From: Polytrichum commune
Taxonomy: Eukaryota > Streptophyta > Polytrichopsida > Polytrichales > Polytrichaceae
DNA: 64,000 nucleotides
Direction of reading: 5' to 3'
NCBI GenBank assembly: GCA_950295325.1
Contig: OX485809.1
Span: forward strand, 6,510,001-6,574,000
The notes beneath the pieces were generated by a model that saw only the letters and a program-made list of their open reading frames with translations, made no database searches and was not told where the DNA came from. This document shows positions 1-11,717 of this stretch, piece after piece. Position 1 is the stretch's first letter. Each line of letters starts with the position of its first letter. The position numbers were made by a program, and so were the translations under genes.

Positions 1-412
1 TAGACATTGTTATAATGTCAGTATTTGTATACTCAAAAGGATTCATGTGCAAAGCAGACTTGCTATGCTTTGTTTTAATATGCTTTGTTTTAGTGTAATA
101 TGCACGTTATCATCGAGTTTGTTGTGTTGACTGTTTTCATAAATGAAGGTGTAATTTATCTACACAATTCCATTTTGCATATTATTTTGAGTGGTTAGCG
201 AAGATTGGCAATTTGCAAGAAGCAATTTTTGGGCACTTTTTGAAGTGGTAGGGTTGGGTTGTGCTTGGCCAGTTACTGCAACAAATTGCTGGGACCTTGA
301 TTTGTGCCGTGACCCTGCGTTTTTAGAACATAATTGTCTCAACTTGTGTTGCGTTGTAAGGCTCACAGCTCCTAGATCGCATTCTTCTTGCGCAAGTGTT
401 CTCAGTCAGCAG

Positions 413-695
413 ATGTGCTTCTAAGCTCAATACCGCACGGGATGAAGGAGATAATGCAATTTTATGGAATCATAATCAACACGGAGTTGGAACAGAGAGA
501 CCACATCCACATCATGATAATGGCATTGGTAAGGGTGGGAGAAGTCATCAGAGCAAAGGCAAGGGGAAATCAGATGAAAGTGCTCGGAATAGAGATGCAA
601 GTATCCAGAGGGATCATCACAAGTTGGGTTACAAAGGTGGTGGAGTGTGTGGACGCGAATGTCAACCTGATGGTCCAATTAAAAGAAATACTTGA
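413..695 (+). CDS. Possible 3'-terminal exon of an unrecognised gene
   Basis: An open frame follows a candidate splice acceptor (CAG at 410-412) and ends in TGA at 693-695. It encodes about 93 residues rich in His, Gly, Lys, Asp and Ser, with a polar, low-hydrophobicity composition more like a protein tail than random translation. Two Cys near the end (GVCGREC) could bind metal, but no family is recognised. If real, it is the last exon of a gene whose earlier exons lie further left, partly or wholly outside the window. A competing overlapping frame (388-765) is also open, so coding status is uncertain. There is no evidence on function. Confidence 0.3.
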
Positions 696-765
696 AGCTT
701 CCTACATGTGCAAATACATGTGCAAATGCTATCTTTCCTTGACATTGGAATGCATATACAATTGA

Positions 766-1177
766 AAGACTAGGGTTTTAGTGTTGGCAAAATTGTGGAC
801 ACCAGTCTTTCATTCAATGAGATTTTTCCCAAGAATTGGTCCGCTATGATTTTCCATTCGGTGTGAAGGTTGAGATTCATCAACTTCCAACTTTGCCAGC
901 ATCGTCCTTCCGGACTTCTTCTCCCACAAAAGCTTCTTACTATACCTTCATCCATCTTAGGCTTTTATAGATGAAAATATTTTGCTTACCAACATCTTAC
1001 GTAGATGTACCTTATTCCAACATAACAAGAATATGGACAATTCTAGATGCAAGGACGGTAAAGTGGATAGATTCTGATCCTTGCACATATTTAAGTGAAA
1101 GTGATTCAAAAAAATATACTTACTTTGAACTTTGTGAAAACATATGATTAACATTAAAAAAAAACATCTGACCAACA
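766..1177. other. Intergenic, nothing recognised
   Basis: AT-rich DNA with no convincing gene, RNA or repeat boundary. Confidence 0.5.
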
Positions 1178-1185
1178 AAGTCAAG

Positions 1186-1811
1186 CAGGGTTGTCTATTG
1201 TGTCGTGACGGAGGCTAATCTCGGCATAATGTCGTGCCGTCACGACATTATGCCGGATGCTGTCTTTATCATGATGGACTTGAATTTTACCGAATTCTGT
1301 GTGTAATTACATTACCCCATTTCGGACACGTATGATGTAAGATGTCCACGTGTGATGACATGTCAGCAAAGTAGAGGTAAAGTGAGGAAAAAATTACAAG
1401 CGCCCGTCCGCCCCCCCGTTCCCGCCCCCTCCGCCCCCGTTCCCCGATCGTCCGCGCCCCGTTCCCGCCCCCTTCCGCCCCCGTTCCCAACCCCCATCCG
1501 TCCCCGTTCCCCCACCCCCATCCGCCCCACCCTCGTCCCCCGTCCGCCCCACACCCTCCTTAGTCATATTTTACTACTTTGATTTTAACATAATGATAAA
1601 CAAAATGGCAAAATGGTTTACCTGGCGCTAGGCATATCCACGTCCACGTCGGCCTTTTCTGCCACATAGGACGCCACCTTGGCAAGAAGGTAAGTATTTT
1701 ACCCACCCTACTAGCTTCCCCCTAGGTTGACACTACGTGGACCCTATTGTGTCGTGACGGAGGGGTCCGTCACGACATGACACCGTCATGACGTCGGGAT
1801 AGACAACCCTG
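1186..1811. mobile_element. Non-autonomous hAT-type DNA transposon (626 bp)
   Basis: The element has terminal inverted repeats CAGGGTTGTCTAT at the left end and its exact reverse complement at the right end. It is flanked by a perfect 8-bp direct duplication, AAGTCAAG, at 1178-1185 and 1812-1819. An 8-bp target duplication with ends starting CAGGG is the hallmark of the hAT superfamily. Just inside the ends lie further inverted copies of TGTCGTGACGGAGG. The interior has a C-rich tract (about 1400-1560) and no transposase frame, so it would need enzyme in trans. The intact duplication suggests fairly recent insertion. Confidence 0.85.
1222..1255. repeat. Perfect hairpin inside the hAT element
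   Basis: A 15-bp inverted repeat (CGGCATAATGTCGTG and its exact complement) is separated by a 4-nt loop, CCGT. It sits 36 bp inside the left end of the element and repeats the TGTCGTGACGG subterminal motif, so it probably serves as a subterminal transposase-binding or folding element. Confidence 0.7.
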
Positions 1812-1819
1812 AAGTCAAG

Positions 1820-4800
1820 CAATTTATGTTAACAAAAACAATGGCAAAAAAAATCTAAATATTTTAGAAGACAGTGCAAGTGGTGATATTGAACAATACT
1901 GACATTTAAGTATATAATCTGGACAACCACTTGTCCATAAATATTAAGGGATGTGCACTTGGAGGGAGAAAAACATCAGACGACGACAACAACAACCATA
2001 GCTTTAAATGTTTGTATTCCACGTTTGCCAACCACCATATATGTGTGGTTTTGCAATATAGTGTAAGTCATATTGGTGGTTGGAATTGGCCAAAATTCAT
2101 GCATAAATCCAAATATACTTAAATCTTAGTTCAAGCTATTGTCAACATTTTGTTAGAAATATGATCAAATTCATTTTAATTGATGAATATTCAAACAATA
2201 TATTTGATGATCACCTCAAGTGTATAATGAATTCAAGGAACACAAAAAAGGTTCAAAATAGTTAAGGTCATGAAATTTAAGTTCAAAACCAAATCTAGCC
2301 ATTTGTTTTAGAGCATTACTCTTAATGATAATTTTTAAAGATCTCATCTTGGTATTCTACATTTGAACACTTAGAAAAACTAGAGAGCATCATGAAAAAA
2401 CCTTCAATTTAAACAATATTTTGGTATTATTTTTAGGCGTTTGACCCAAGAAATTATCATTTAAAGACCGAAGCATTTTTTTTGGTCCACTTTACCTTGC
2501 TTGTACCCCTAAATCTTGATATGTTGCGAGGTGTGCATTTAAGAACAAACATCAAATCATACGTGTGTTTAAAAGAGACTAGCCTACGTCCGCAAAATAT
2601 GCCTAATCATTTTAGGTCCAGTAATCAACATGATTGAGAAACCTCTATGACCACTTAATGAGCCCATGAATCTTCACTTTGATAATGAAGTGGATATTCG
2701 TATCAACTTCAAATGATGAAGAAAGTGGCTAGAGCCTCAATTTGGATTTGCTAACCATCTCGTACTAATCGTAGGTTTTAAAACAAAAGAAAAAGGGCAT
2801 CGACTATTTGCTGACATGAAGTTGGTTTGTTTGCCATCTCTTTGCATTTCCAAAAGGAATTGTAAGAGCACAATGGTGTCATGCATGTCTTTCCATATGT
2901 GGACCCATATTGACCATATAACCCTCATCAATAGGGACCGGGGCTTGATGTTTCTCAAGTTTTCTTTTGTTAAGGCTAATGTAAGGTTAATGTAACATTT
3001 AATGGAATGTTTTCCATGAGGTGTTTGAGTTTAGAGGATGGGATTCCTATGGTCTTTGAGAATGTCAAGTGAGGGTTGGTGAATAGTGCCGCGGACACCT
3101 ACTGTAATGATGTTGGTGGAAGGGCATTCCACCCTAGTCCTTGAAGGTGTGGGATGAGGGCGTTATATCTATCGTATTTGCATGATATGGAAGATTCTAT
3201 AAATCTATTATTGCAATATGTGAATTCTATGAATTATATTGTAAGGGAACTATGGGTAAGAAAGGTGATAAGTTATTAGATGATTTTCCTTTAATGCAAA
3301 GTATATATGGTCAAGTTGAGCTAGGCATTTGAATTTAGGTAGGAATCAAAACATGGGAGTGACCATGATGGAAGAGTATTCTAGAGGGGTTGATGGGATT
3401 GGATGCCAGTATGAGTGAGGGTAGCATGTCAAGTGGTGGGGTGTGCAAGCAAGGTAATGGATATTGCATGGATTGTTTTGTTGTGGTGATTAGTATGGAG
3501 GTTAGTGATGTGTTTGTTGGTGCATCATGATAGTAGGCGTAAATATATCGCAGGTGTATTCGCAGGTATCATGTCCTAGGAGAAGTAGGTTACTCAGAAA
3601 AAATTATCATTTAAGACCCATCCACCTTCGCCAACCATGAGGTTAGTGGTGACTGCACCCACAATGGATGATTTTTGTAGGGAGATTGAACTAAGTCCAT
3701 GAAGTAGGAGGGACACATAATGTAATCACACTATTACCTTTTGGTCACATCAACCTTTTGACTTTCCAGACTCTAAAATCAATTTCATTTCATTACAATT
3801 CTTAATCACAAAAATAATTGACTTCTACATGTTCAGATGGTTGCCTGAAGGCTCAAGCACCAAAAACATACTCCAAGGCACACAAGCTTAAACGAACTAT
3901 TTTTTACTAATGTATGACAGTCCTAATATGGCATTTTAAAATGAAGAGACTTTCTACTATTGAGTAGATTGTTGTGAGCTTTGGCAATGAGCAGTGAGCA
4001 CATTGGGTCAGCGGATGATGTGGTAGTCAGTAAGATACTAAGTATGGAGGTGATGGCACTGGACAATTTGGTCTCTATAACACAACGTTGGACATCAAAT
4101 GATGCTAAATTGTTATCACATGGACACCCCTTGCAGCAAAGTTTGCCTTTAGTCAGTGGATCGGACAAGCTACAACAATTCTTGATGAAAAGTAGATGTA
4201 TGGAGCAGTGGACATCAACGAAGTTGGCACGAATTGTGGGCGCTTCCAACTCCACATGTAGTTTTGGTTATTGGATCGGATTGAGAGTTATCTCGTTTGG
4301 TTTGCAATAGCAAATCACGAAGATGGTCATTTCAGGGAGTGATTTGTTGTATACAAAGAGAAGGGTGTGATTTGGAAGGTGAATGCCGAAGATTTGATTG
4401 TCTTGATAGAGAGTTTGTGTGTGTGAAGCAAGTAGAGGACCAACAGAGCTAGGAGGAAGCCAACCACGTAAACAAACCTATCTTTACTGCATATTGGGTC
4501 ACATATTTGGTTTCTTTGTTGGTGTTTGTTAGTCTCCGACTCGAACTTGAGTGTTGACAGTGGTAGGAGCAATCAAAGGCAATATGTAGGATTCGCAAAT
4601 CATGTTGTGGTGATATTCAACTAGTGTTGGAGGAGGGTGTAGGGCATAAATTTTTGTAAGGTGCTTGGCGCTATTGAGTTGGACATGCATAGCTACATGT
4701 GTTCTTGCAAAGCATGTTCCTTTTTGTGGTTTCCTCTTTAGGGTTAGACCTGGTTGATAGTGTGGATACTTTCTTTGGATGTAGATTTAGAGCATTTTGA

Positions 4801-4897
4801 TTTTATTTTTTTACTCATAAAGTTGTTGGCTTTGGTTGTTACAAACATTTGTGGGGCACTTAGAAATCATGTTGAAGCAATGTCCGGGGAGGATTTT
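1820..4897. other. Intergenic AT-rich DNA with repeat pieces
   Basis: No gene can be supported here. Around 2578-2790 there is a diverged piece of the repeat family seen in fuller copies at 15.5-18.1 kb (shared 'protected' words such as CAACATGATTG and AATCTTCACTTTGATAATGAA). Open frames at 3923-4310 overlap on both strands and match no family I know. Confidence 0.5.
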
Positions 4898-5008
4898 GGG
4901 CAACACTGGTCAAAACCCGAGTGTTTCCAAGTCCAACCAGTTACATGTTGTGATCTTCCAGTTGTCTTTGATAGTTTGAGGTATATTCTATAGATTCCTC
5001 TAAATTAA
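4898..5008 (+). repeat. Partial copy of the AACCGGTT foldback family
   Basis: Diverged match to one arm of the foldback element at 58.7-59.8 kb: it has the CAAGTCCAACCAGTTACATG segment followed by the TTTGAGGTATATTCTATAG and ATTCCTCTAAA segments in the same order. Ends are not clear. Confidence 0.55.
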
Positions 5009-6419
5009 AGGGCTTGAGGTGCTATTGGTTTTTTTTAAAAGGCATTAGGTATTGTAGATGACCATATGTACAAAGACTAGAAGCAAAGAAACATGGCTTT
5101 GGCTATCGTGCAACATATTTGTAACATTGGTAAGAACATCATTAGGTGAATATATGATTGATTTTTTTGATTTTTTTGATTCATCTTATCTTTATTCTTT
5201 GCACTTGGACAAACAAGGAAGTTGAGTATCTCAACACTTTGGTCATTCTTGATATGTTAGTTGATCTTATTTTAGTTAAATGCCCATTTAGCAAAGTGTT
5301 TGCAATATGTATATCAAATGGCTATTATATCAGGCTCATGAGTTTTTAGGTTTGATATAGGGTTTGAAAGTTGATGGTGTGTTTGTTTATTTGCAATTTG
5401 CACTTGGTGGTAGATGTTGGCCTTGCATGTGTGGGTGCTCAACATTTTAGTTGTTTTTTATTTTATTTTCCTAGTTGCGACACTAATAAACGGAGGACAT
5501 GTGAGATCTACAAGACTTGTTCAGATGTTTTGGCGGGTGTTTTGTAGATTTTGCAAATACATCGTATATAGATTTTTTTGTAGGGCATGTGGGAACCTTG
5601 TAATTTTGATTTTTAGACACGTATGCCTAGCCTTGAAGCATGACATCAAGGTCTCTAACTACGCCATACTTTTGAAACCCCTAAACTATGTCAATGAACT
5701 CACAAATTTATATTGTTGAAGTTAGAGCATTAGGTTGCTCATAGTCATAGGATGGTGATTGTAAGGGGTATAAGAATAAATAAACTTTGAATAAACCCAT
5801 ATGGTTTGTGAGAAGTGGGAGTTGAGATATTCCATTTGCTTTGTTTGAACCAAGGAGGAAAAGTGCAATAAAGGGCAAGGCAAGGCGTGGAGGTGATCAT
5901 CTCACTCCAATCATTGTTCACATGCCTTTGTGTATGTATGTTTGCTTGTGCAATTTGATCTATGGTTCTATCGTGCTTCAATATATTCTCGTCTTCTTTT
6001 GTTCATGACATGTACATGCAATTCATTGTTGTTATTAATATACCACTATATTGCTTTGCACCGGGCTTGACTGTGATTTCACATCCTTAACCCTTAAACC
6101 CTATAGTTTGCTTGTTTTCCTTGTTTTGTACATGTGCGTCTTGCAAGGCTCACATTCAATCACATACCTCAAGGCTTTGGGAAATTGGGGATGTTCTTTA
6201 CATACAAGTAATATAGAGTACCATTAACTCAATTATTAAACAATTTAAAATCACCCACAGGGTGCCCATAATCACAACAACATATCATCAATTGGAAAAT
6301 CAGCGTGTCTTATAATCCATTCCATTAGGTAAACAACCCCCCACAAAACACTACATCATCGCACATGTATACTTCATCTAGAGGAAGTGACCCCTTGTGT
6401 AACAATCTCGTCGTACTAA
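5009..6419. other. Intergenic, nothing recognised
   Basis: AT-rich DNA. Short open frames at 5158-5719 translate to low-complexity hydrophobic peptides typical of AT-rich sequence; I see no gene. Confidence 0.5.
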
Positions 6420-6952
6420 GGGCCGCTATACACCTAGAGGCCGGGCCAATTCCCCTTGAGGCCAATTACATGAAATTTCAGCCCCTTTTGGGTTGGAGGC
6501 TGGCCTCAACTACACATTATAATAAGAATACAATGGGGGGCCAATTTTCCCATATGTAAAGGCCTTAGGGCCAAGAAGCTAGGCCGATTCAATAAATCTA
6601 GCATAATCCAACGGATCTAGCACAATCTAGCATAGAGCCATTCATATTTTCACATAATCCAATGGATATGATTCACTGCAAAATTAATACTTTATTAAAA
6701 GAAAATTAAATTGAAATTTGACATCGGCCCCGAGGCCAAGAATTGGCCTTTCATTTTGGGTGCACCCAATTCAATGAGCTCAGGCCATGTCATACCATGC
6801 ATTTTTTGATTAAAAAATTCGTACCACCAAATTGGCCCAGCCTCTAGGTGTAGAGGAGTTGGGGTTGATTTCAACCTTTTGACCAATCACAAGTAAAGAT
6901 TTCAAACCTCTTACACAACGAATTGGCCTGGCCTCTAGGTGTAAAACAGCCC
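6420..6952. mobile_element. PIF/Harbinger-like non-autonomous element (533 bp)
   Basis: The left end GGGCCGCTATACACCTAGAG and the right end, read in reverse complement as GGGCTGTTTTACACCTAGAG, form imperfect terminal inverted repeats that continue into AGGCC[G/A]GGCCAATTC. The flanks carry a 3-bp TAA on each side, fitting the TNA target preference of PIF/Harbinger elements. A further internal copy of the end sequence lies near 6831-6860. No transposase frame is present. Confidence 0.65.
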
Positions 6953-7500
6953 TAACTTCACTACGTGTTCCATATCCAAGCGAGGAGAAGTGGGCTAGCT
7001 AGTGGGGGAAATAAACAACTATTTTAACACCCATCCACCTTACGATGATGTTAGGCTTTTGTTCAACCAAAGTTCGACGAGAACGTGACACCTTATCACC
7101 TTGTAAACACCACTCTTTTAGACGAGGAGTCAGTGATGTGGTGCTTTCTGCTAAAGTGCAGACAAAAACCGCACCACTTATTAGGCAACTTCACCACACT
7201 TATTAATTAGGGCAAGTACTAGCCCCCCCCCCCGCGGTCGCTGATTGCAGGCATAGTTTTCTGATTGGTACTCTTACTTATAACTCCTTCAGCTGTCAAT
7301 CACCTCAAAGACTGAGACTCGAGCTTTGGGAATGTAAGCTTATGGACGGGAGTCGGCCTTGAATGATGTCCATTACCTAACAATGTACGCGGACCTTATA
7401 CTATATGGACTTCAAGAAAGTTATGGATTAGTTTAAGAAGAATCTATGGAATATTCCTTGAATTAATAAGGAAAACCCCCAAAAGATCACAACACTCCTC
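6953..7500. other. Intergenic, with a run of 11 C
   Basis: No gene seen. A C11 homopolymer lies at 7223-7233, one of many long G or C runs in the window. Confidence 0.5.
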
Positions 7501-7503
7501 GGG

Positions 7504-7790
7504 GAGAACTGGCGGTTAGTTATAGATGAACCGGTTGAAGTTTGAGACCTCGGGAGAATTACCGGTCGTTCTAGGGGAATCTATGGAAGAATATACCTCT
7601 TCAAATGAGTGAAAGCCGTACTGGAAGATGTCAACATGTAACCGGTTGGATTTAGAATCACTAGGATCTTGACTGACTATGTCCAAAAACTTCGCGGGCA
7701 CTGGACCATAACATGTGACCGGTTGGACTTGGAAACACTAGGATTTTGACTGGTTATGATGCCCAAACATCTTCTTGGACACCGACGTGG
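7504..7790 (-). repeat. AACCGGTT foldback-family pieces, minus orientation
   Basis: On the minus strand this matches an arm of the 58.7-59.8 kb foldback element: ATCCAACCGGTTACATGTTG, then the GGTATATTCTTC and TAGATTCCCCTAGAA segments, then TTCAACCGGTTCATC. A second partial copy of the start follows directly (7713-7790), so two fragments lie head to tail. Confidence 0.65.
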
Positions 7791-7904
7791 TCACTCGTTA
7801 GTTTACTCAGACACCTACATTTGAGTGGTACATAGCGAGGTTGTAGTTGATAAAGGACACCAAAAGACACATGTTATGATGAGGTTGGACTATGTGCTCA
7901 GAAG

Positions 7905-8105
7905 ATAGATATCAGTTTTAAGTTCAAAAGATAATGTGATTGGGAGTTTCTATGCCATCGTTCAAAGAAAGAAAGACAATCTTCACTTTGACCTCTTGTA
8001 AATGTTGCATTTGAGTTCTTGTTATACATTATGAGATGGCAATCTTCGTGATTCATAGTTGAAAATAAATGAGATTGATCTTTACCCAATCCAATGGCCA
8101 TCACC
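7905..8105. repeat. Dispersed repeat, copy 1 of 3
   Basis: Shares a CTTCACTTTGACCTCTT core and flanking sequence (GGGAGTTTCTATGCCATCGT before, GATTCATAGTTG and CAATCCAATGGCC after) with 18068-18320 and 35985-36210. Superfamily not recognisable; no open frame is conserved. Confidence 0.5.
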
Positions 8106-8340
8106 TAGGGTAAGTGGATCTTTTACAACCGCTCTTCTTAATGAAGCACCTACTTTTGAGTCATATAACGACGCAACTTCTTTCCTAGAACGAACAACAT
8201 CTATCTATCTATCTACATGTAATAACGAGATCAAATTGTATGGTGGAAACATAAGCCTAATTCTAGGTTGAATCACTAACAACCTAAGTGAACATGTTTT
8301 ATGCTTTAAAAACATCTAGACGTATAACTTATGCATCTCA

Positions 8341-8845
8341 GGGCCACTTCACACACGAGACTGAGTGCCCGTGATCAGTACACTTTCAAGCACTCTCATT
8401 GGTGGAAAAGGCGGAGCCCGTCCAAGTTCGCTTCACACTACGCTTGAGGGACCAACGGAGTATGTGAATGCAAGATGGATGTAAAGTTCACATGGATTCT
8501 TACATGGCATTCAATGGATCATGTTTCATGCTCACTTGGACTATTTTTGAAAACCATCTCTTGGAGGTAGGCCTATCACAAAACTATCGGGAGACCATGG
8601 CACTCCGAACACTCACAACCATTGGTTTATTCCATTTTATCATGAGTGAGGACCCGCATGAATAGACATTCATTGAAATAGCATTTGGTTGAGGGTCCTG
8701 TCACATATGACTTCACACTACACTTGAGGGCCCGTGACCACACTACGTGACTTTGGAGGTTGAGTTGGGACGGCCCTTTGGACACTTCCTTTTGGGCCCT
8801 CACAATCGCATGGTCACGACTCTTGGCTCGTGTGTGAAGTGGCCC
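8341..8845. mobile_element. PIF/Harbinger-like non-autonomous element (505 bp)
   Basis: The terminal inverted repeat GGGCCACTTCACACACGAG is essentially perfect at both ends. A 3-bp direct duplication TCA flanks the element at 8338-8340 and 8846-8848. The 3-bp duplication and G-rich ends fit PIF/Harbinger, although the target is TCA rather than the commoner TWA. No transposase is encoded. A close relative occupies 58234-58727, and another with the same ends lies at 9633-10097. Confidence 0.75.
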
Positions 8846-8887
8846 TCAACTCTGACTCCGAGCCTCAAAATCACAATCTTTGTGATT

Positions 8888-9229
8888 CACTACACTGAAC
8901 ATGATATTTAGTGTTTGATACACTAAATACGAATGCATACACTAAATATCACTAACCCTATGAAAATAAGTAACATTAAATGTAAACTCAAACACTAAGT
9001 ATCAACTATGGTAATATGTGGAAGTTCCGTGCACGAATTTAGTGTTAGTAAGAATATGAAAAAAGAAAAGTAACAATGATAAAAGGAGAAAGGAGGTGGC
9101 AATAGGGAGGGTGGCGACGCATTTATGTCTAACACTAATTATCAAAGAATTGAAAATTAGTGTTGAACATGATAGGGTGGTAACAACACTAAACATAATC
9201 AAACACTAAATATCATAGTTAGTGTAGTG
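8888..9229. mobile_element. MITE with palindromic ends (family P), copy 1
   Basis: The ends are inverted copies of CTACACTAA-TATGATATTTAGTGTTT (with small differences). Each end is itself close to the palindrome ACACTAAATAT-G-ATATTTAGTGT, so it can fold alone or pair with the other end. The interior is AT-rich and non-coding, with extra ACACTAAATATCACTAA words. A clear target duplication was not found, so the superfamily is unassigned; the CACTAC start recalls CACTA elements but this is weak. Confidence 0.65.
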
Positions 9230-9386
9230 CTCACCAAATCAATCCATTCCGACAGCCATGCATAAATGTATGTATGAGAGTTGGTGACGAGGCCACATAC
9301 GCCTTAAGTACACGGTCTCTTACTGAAGGACTACGACGGTGGTCCAAGCCCTAGACCCCATCAGGGAATTAAAACCGGAGGTGTTT

Positions 9387-9410
9387 GTAGTAGTAGTAGT
9401 AGTAGTAGTT
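9387..9410. repeat. (GTA)8 microsatellite
   Basis: Eight uninterrupted or near-uninterrupted copies of the trinucleotide GTA/TAG in intergenic DNA. Confidence 0.9.
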
Positions 9411-9632
9411 GGGAAGTTAATTTCGACACATACTTTGGCGTCAGTTAGAGTGGGACCTGTGAGCAAACCGGTTCTTTAATCTGTCGAGTACTTATAAGTT
9501 TATGGTCGTGTTAAATTAAACAACGGCTGCCGCTGGCCCACAGCACGGCCTTCTTTTGAGAGCTTATTAGCTAGTGTCAGGCAAGAAATTAAAGGAGACC
9601 TAACTTGATTAGACTTGTCTGGGAGTCAATAA

Positions 9633-10097
9633 GGCCCCCTTCACACATGAGCCGATCGAGGGCCATGACCGTGTGATTATTTATGAGGGCCTTTGACTCT
9701 CCTCCAAAGGCTGTACCAGTTGTTTAATTGACATGGTTTTGCAAGAGTTTGTGTCACGGCCAGTGCCCGGGAAGTTTTTGGGCATATAGAGTCGGTCGAG
9801 GTCCAAGTGATTCTAATTCCAGCCGATTATATGTTGACATCCTTCGGTTTTGATTTCATTCATTTGGGGTATATTCTTCTATAGATTCCTCTAGAACGAT
9901 TGTAATTCTCCTGAAGTCTCTAACTTCAACCAATTATTTCTCAAACTCAACTGGTTCATATGTAACTAACTGCCAGTTCTTCCCAAACATAGGGCTCAAT
10001 GCTACCTATGTGGAGGGGGTGCTTGACGCAAATTCCAACAATGCATGAAACACTATTCATTCGTCACGGGCCTTCGGTCTCGTGTGTGAAGTGGCCC
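9633..10097. mobile_element. PIF/Harbinger-like element carrying a nested insertion
   Basis: The ends GGCCCCCTTCACACATGAG and, at the right, the complement of GGGCCACTTCACACACGAG match the ends of the 8341-8845 element. TAA lies on both sides (9630-9632 and 10098-10100) as a 3-bp target duplication. Most of the interior (9751-9992) is an AACCGGTT foldback-family copy, so one element landed in another. Confidence 0.7.
9751..9992 (+). repeat. AACCGGTT foldback-family copy nested in a Harbinger-like element
   Basis: Begins GCCCGGGAAGTTTTTGGGCA as in the arms of the 58.7-59.8 kb foldback element and continues through the TATATTCTTCTATAGATTCC and TCTCAAACTCAACTGGTTCA segments in the same order. 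Only one arm is present. Confidence 0.65.
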
Positions 10098-10100
10098 TAA

Positions 10101-10624
10101 GTACTCTTCAACTTATCTCCCGAGTCAAGCCACACACACCAAAAGTTGTTTCCTTTACCTTTAAGCGCTCATGCAACCCGAAATGGGTCGCCACCTAATA
10201 TTCTGATGGGGTTTGTGAGCCATTGGGTGGCAATATACGTGAATGGAAGGTATCTACTTGTGTAGGGTGGTGCCCACTACCATGTGGGCCAAAACAACAA
10301 ATAGAGACATCGTACTCCAAGCATGTAGGATTTTTTTGTTAGGTTGGCATTTGCTTTTTTGGGGAGGTGGTCCCATGAGTTGCTTCTATGTAAAAGCCTA
10401 ATTTAGGAGTCAATATCTTTCACATACAATATGATGCCCAATTTGGGTGGGGTTTTTTCTCTTAGGACAAGGTGATGGTTTGTGCACAACTTGACCGGAT
10501 GGATTTGGAAAACAATTAGTGCACATGTTGCGTGCTCCATGAAAAAAGGAGAATCTCCCAAAAATGACTTGATGTGACCCTCCAACTTTGAGGGTGATGG
10601 ACTTCATCTAAATTTGTTCAAAAG
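10101..10624. other. Intergenic, nothing recognised
   Basis: Spacer between the Harbinger-like element and the copia element. Two overlapping minus-strand frames (10403-10607) show no family resemblance. Confidence 0.45.
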
Positions 10625-11347
10625 TGTTACAAATCGGGTACAAAATGAATACGAAATGAGAAGCATATCACGCAAGCAAGATCATATAATCCTTGAGAGC
10701 TAGAGAGCAAGACTAAGAGTTCGATTGATTTCTCTCTTAACCTCAGTGTCTATTTAAGGTCTTTGATCATCACCACCTCTTAGAGCGTCCCCACCAGCCT
10801 CGCCATAGGGCATGCCAACGCCAAAAATGGGGCATCCCGGGTTCTTAGGTGGCGGTACCGGCATAAATTGAGCCCCACCAATGTCCGGTCCGGCATAATT
10901 TAGAAGCGGCCCGGGTATAGTAAAGGCCTTCCAACGCCATAAATGGTTCATATGGCGACCCTCCTCCGGCCCGCCAAGAGATTACTTTAATATCAGATAC
11001 TCCGATATCCTACTTTATCCCATGTCAGATAATAGGTGTCGTTGTCTTATTGATTGCTTCCTAATTATACCGGGGGTATGCCTAGGCTTTGGTGGGCTCT
11101 GACTCAAGATGAGCGGCCCCGCCCAAGATGGAGGGCTCCTAAACACCATATAATATTTTATTTTTGGCGGGTTGCTTACTATCTCTCCTGGGGATGCTCT
11201 TAGGATGATGGGGCACCGTACTGGCACCTAGTTGCCATTCTACAACGACGAGGCGCCTACGACGGCTAGGCATCCTCAACAACTAGGCGTCCTCGATGAC
11301 AAGGTTGGGTCTACGGACACCTAGTCATCGATTGTAGTGTCATAGCA
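10625..11347 (-). repeat. Left LTR of the copia fossil (3' LTR in element sense)
   Basis: Begins TGTTACAAATCGGGTACAAA and ends GTGTCATAGCA. It matches 14684-15004 along its length once the nested element at 10783-11199 is set aside. Confidence 0.85.
10783..11199. mobile_element. PIF/Harbinger (Tourist-like) MITE in the LTR (417 bp)
   Basis: The ends GAGCGTCCCCA and, at the right, the complement of GAGCATCCCCA are classic Tourist/PIF terminal repeats. TTA lies on both sides (10780-10782 and 11200-11202) as the 3-bp target duplication. The uninterrupted LTR at 14684-15004 serves as the empty-site comparison: its sequence runs straight through CACCTCCTAGGATGATGG. No coding capacity. Confidence 0.9.
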
Positions 11348-11717
11348 CTCCCCCTAGACACAACAAGTCTAGTTTAGACATCACGTTGCCTTCCCGCGTT
11401 AAAAACCTTACCGTGATAGAAATCCTCACAAGTTGAGGTAAAAATTCACGAGTGAAGGAAAAAATAGTGGAAGGGCCTAGACGTGATTATTTACATGTCA
11501 GGTGGGGATGAAAACTTGTGCATTCCTACTCTTTGAACAATATGCCTATGCCTAGCTATTGGTAATGACTTAGTGAATAAGTCAGCTAAGTTATTAGAAG
11601 ACCTAACTTGTATCACATCCATATCCGATCCCAATAATTCATGGGTGAAAAAGAACTTTGGTAAGATGTGCTTGATTTGGTCTCCTTTGATGTGGCCCGC
11701 CTTTATTTGAGCAATAC

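Noticed and set aside
1390-1560. Proline-rich coding region in the C-rich tract
   Set aside because: It is the simple-sequence core of the hAT element, open on both strands only because of composition.
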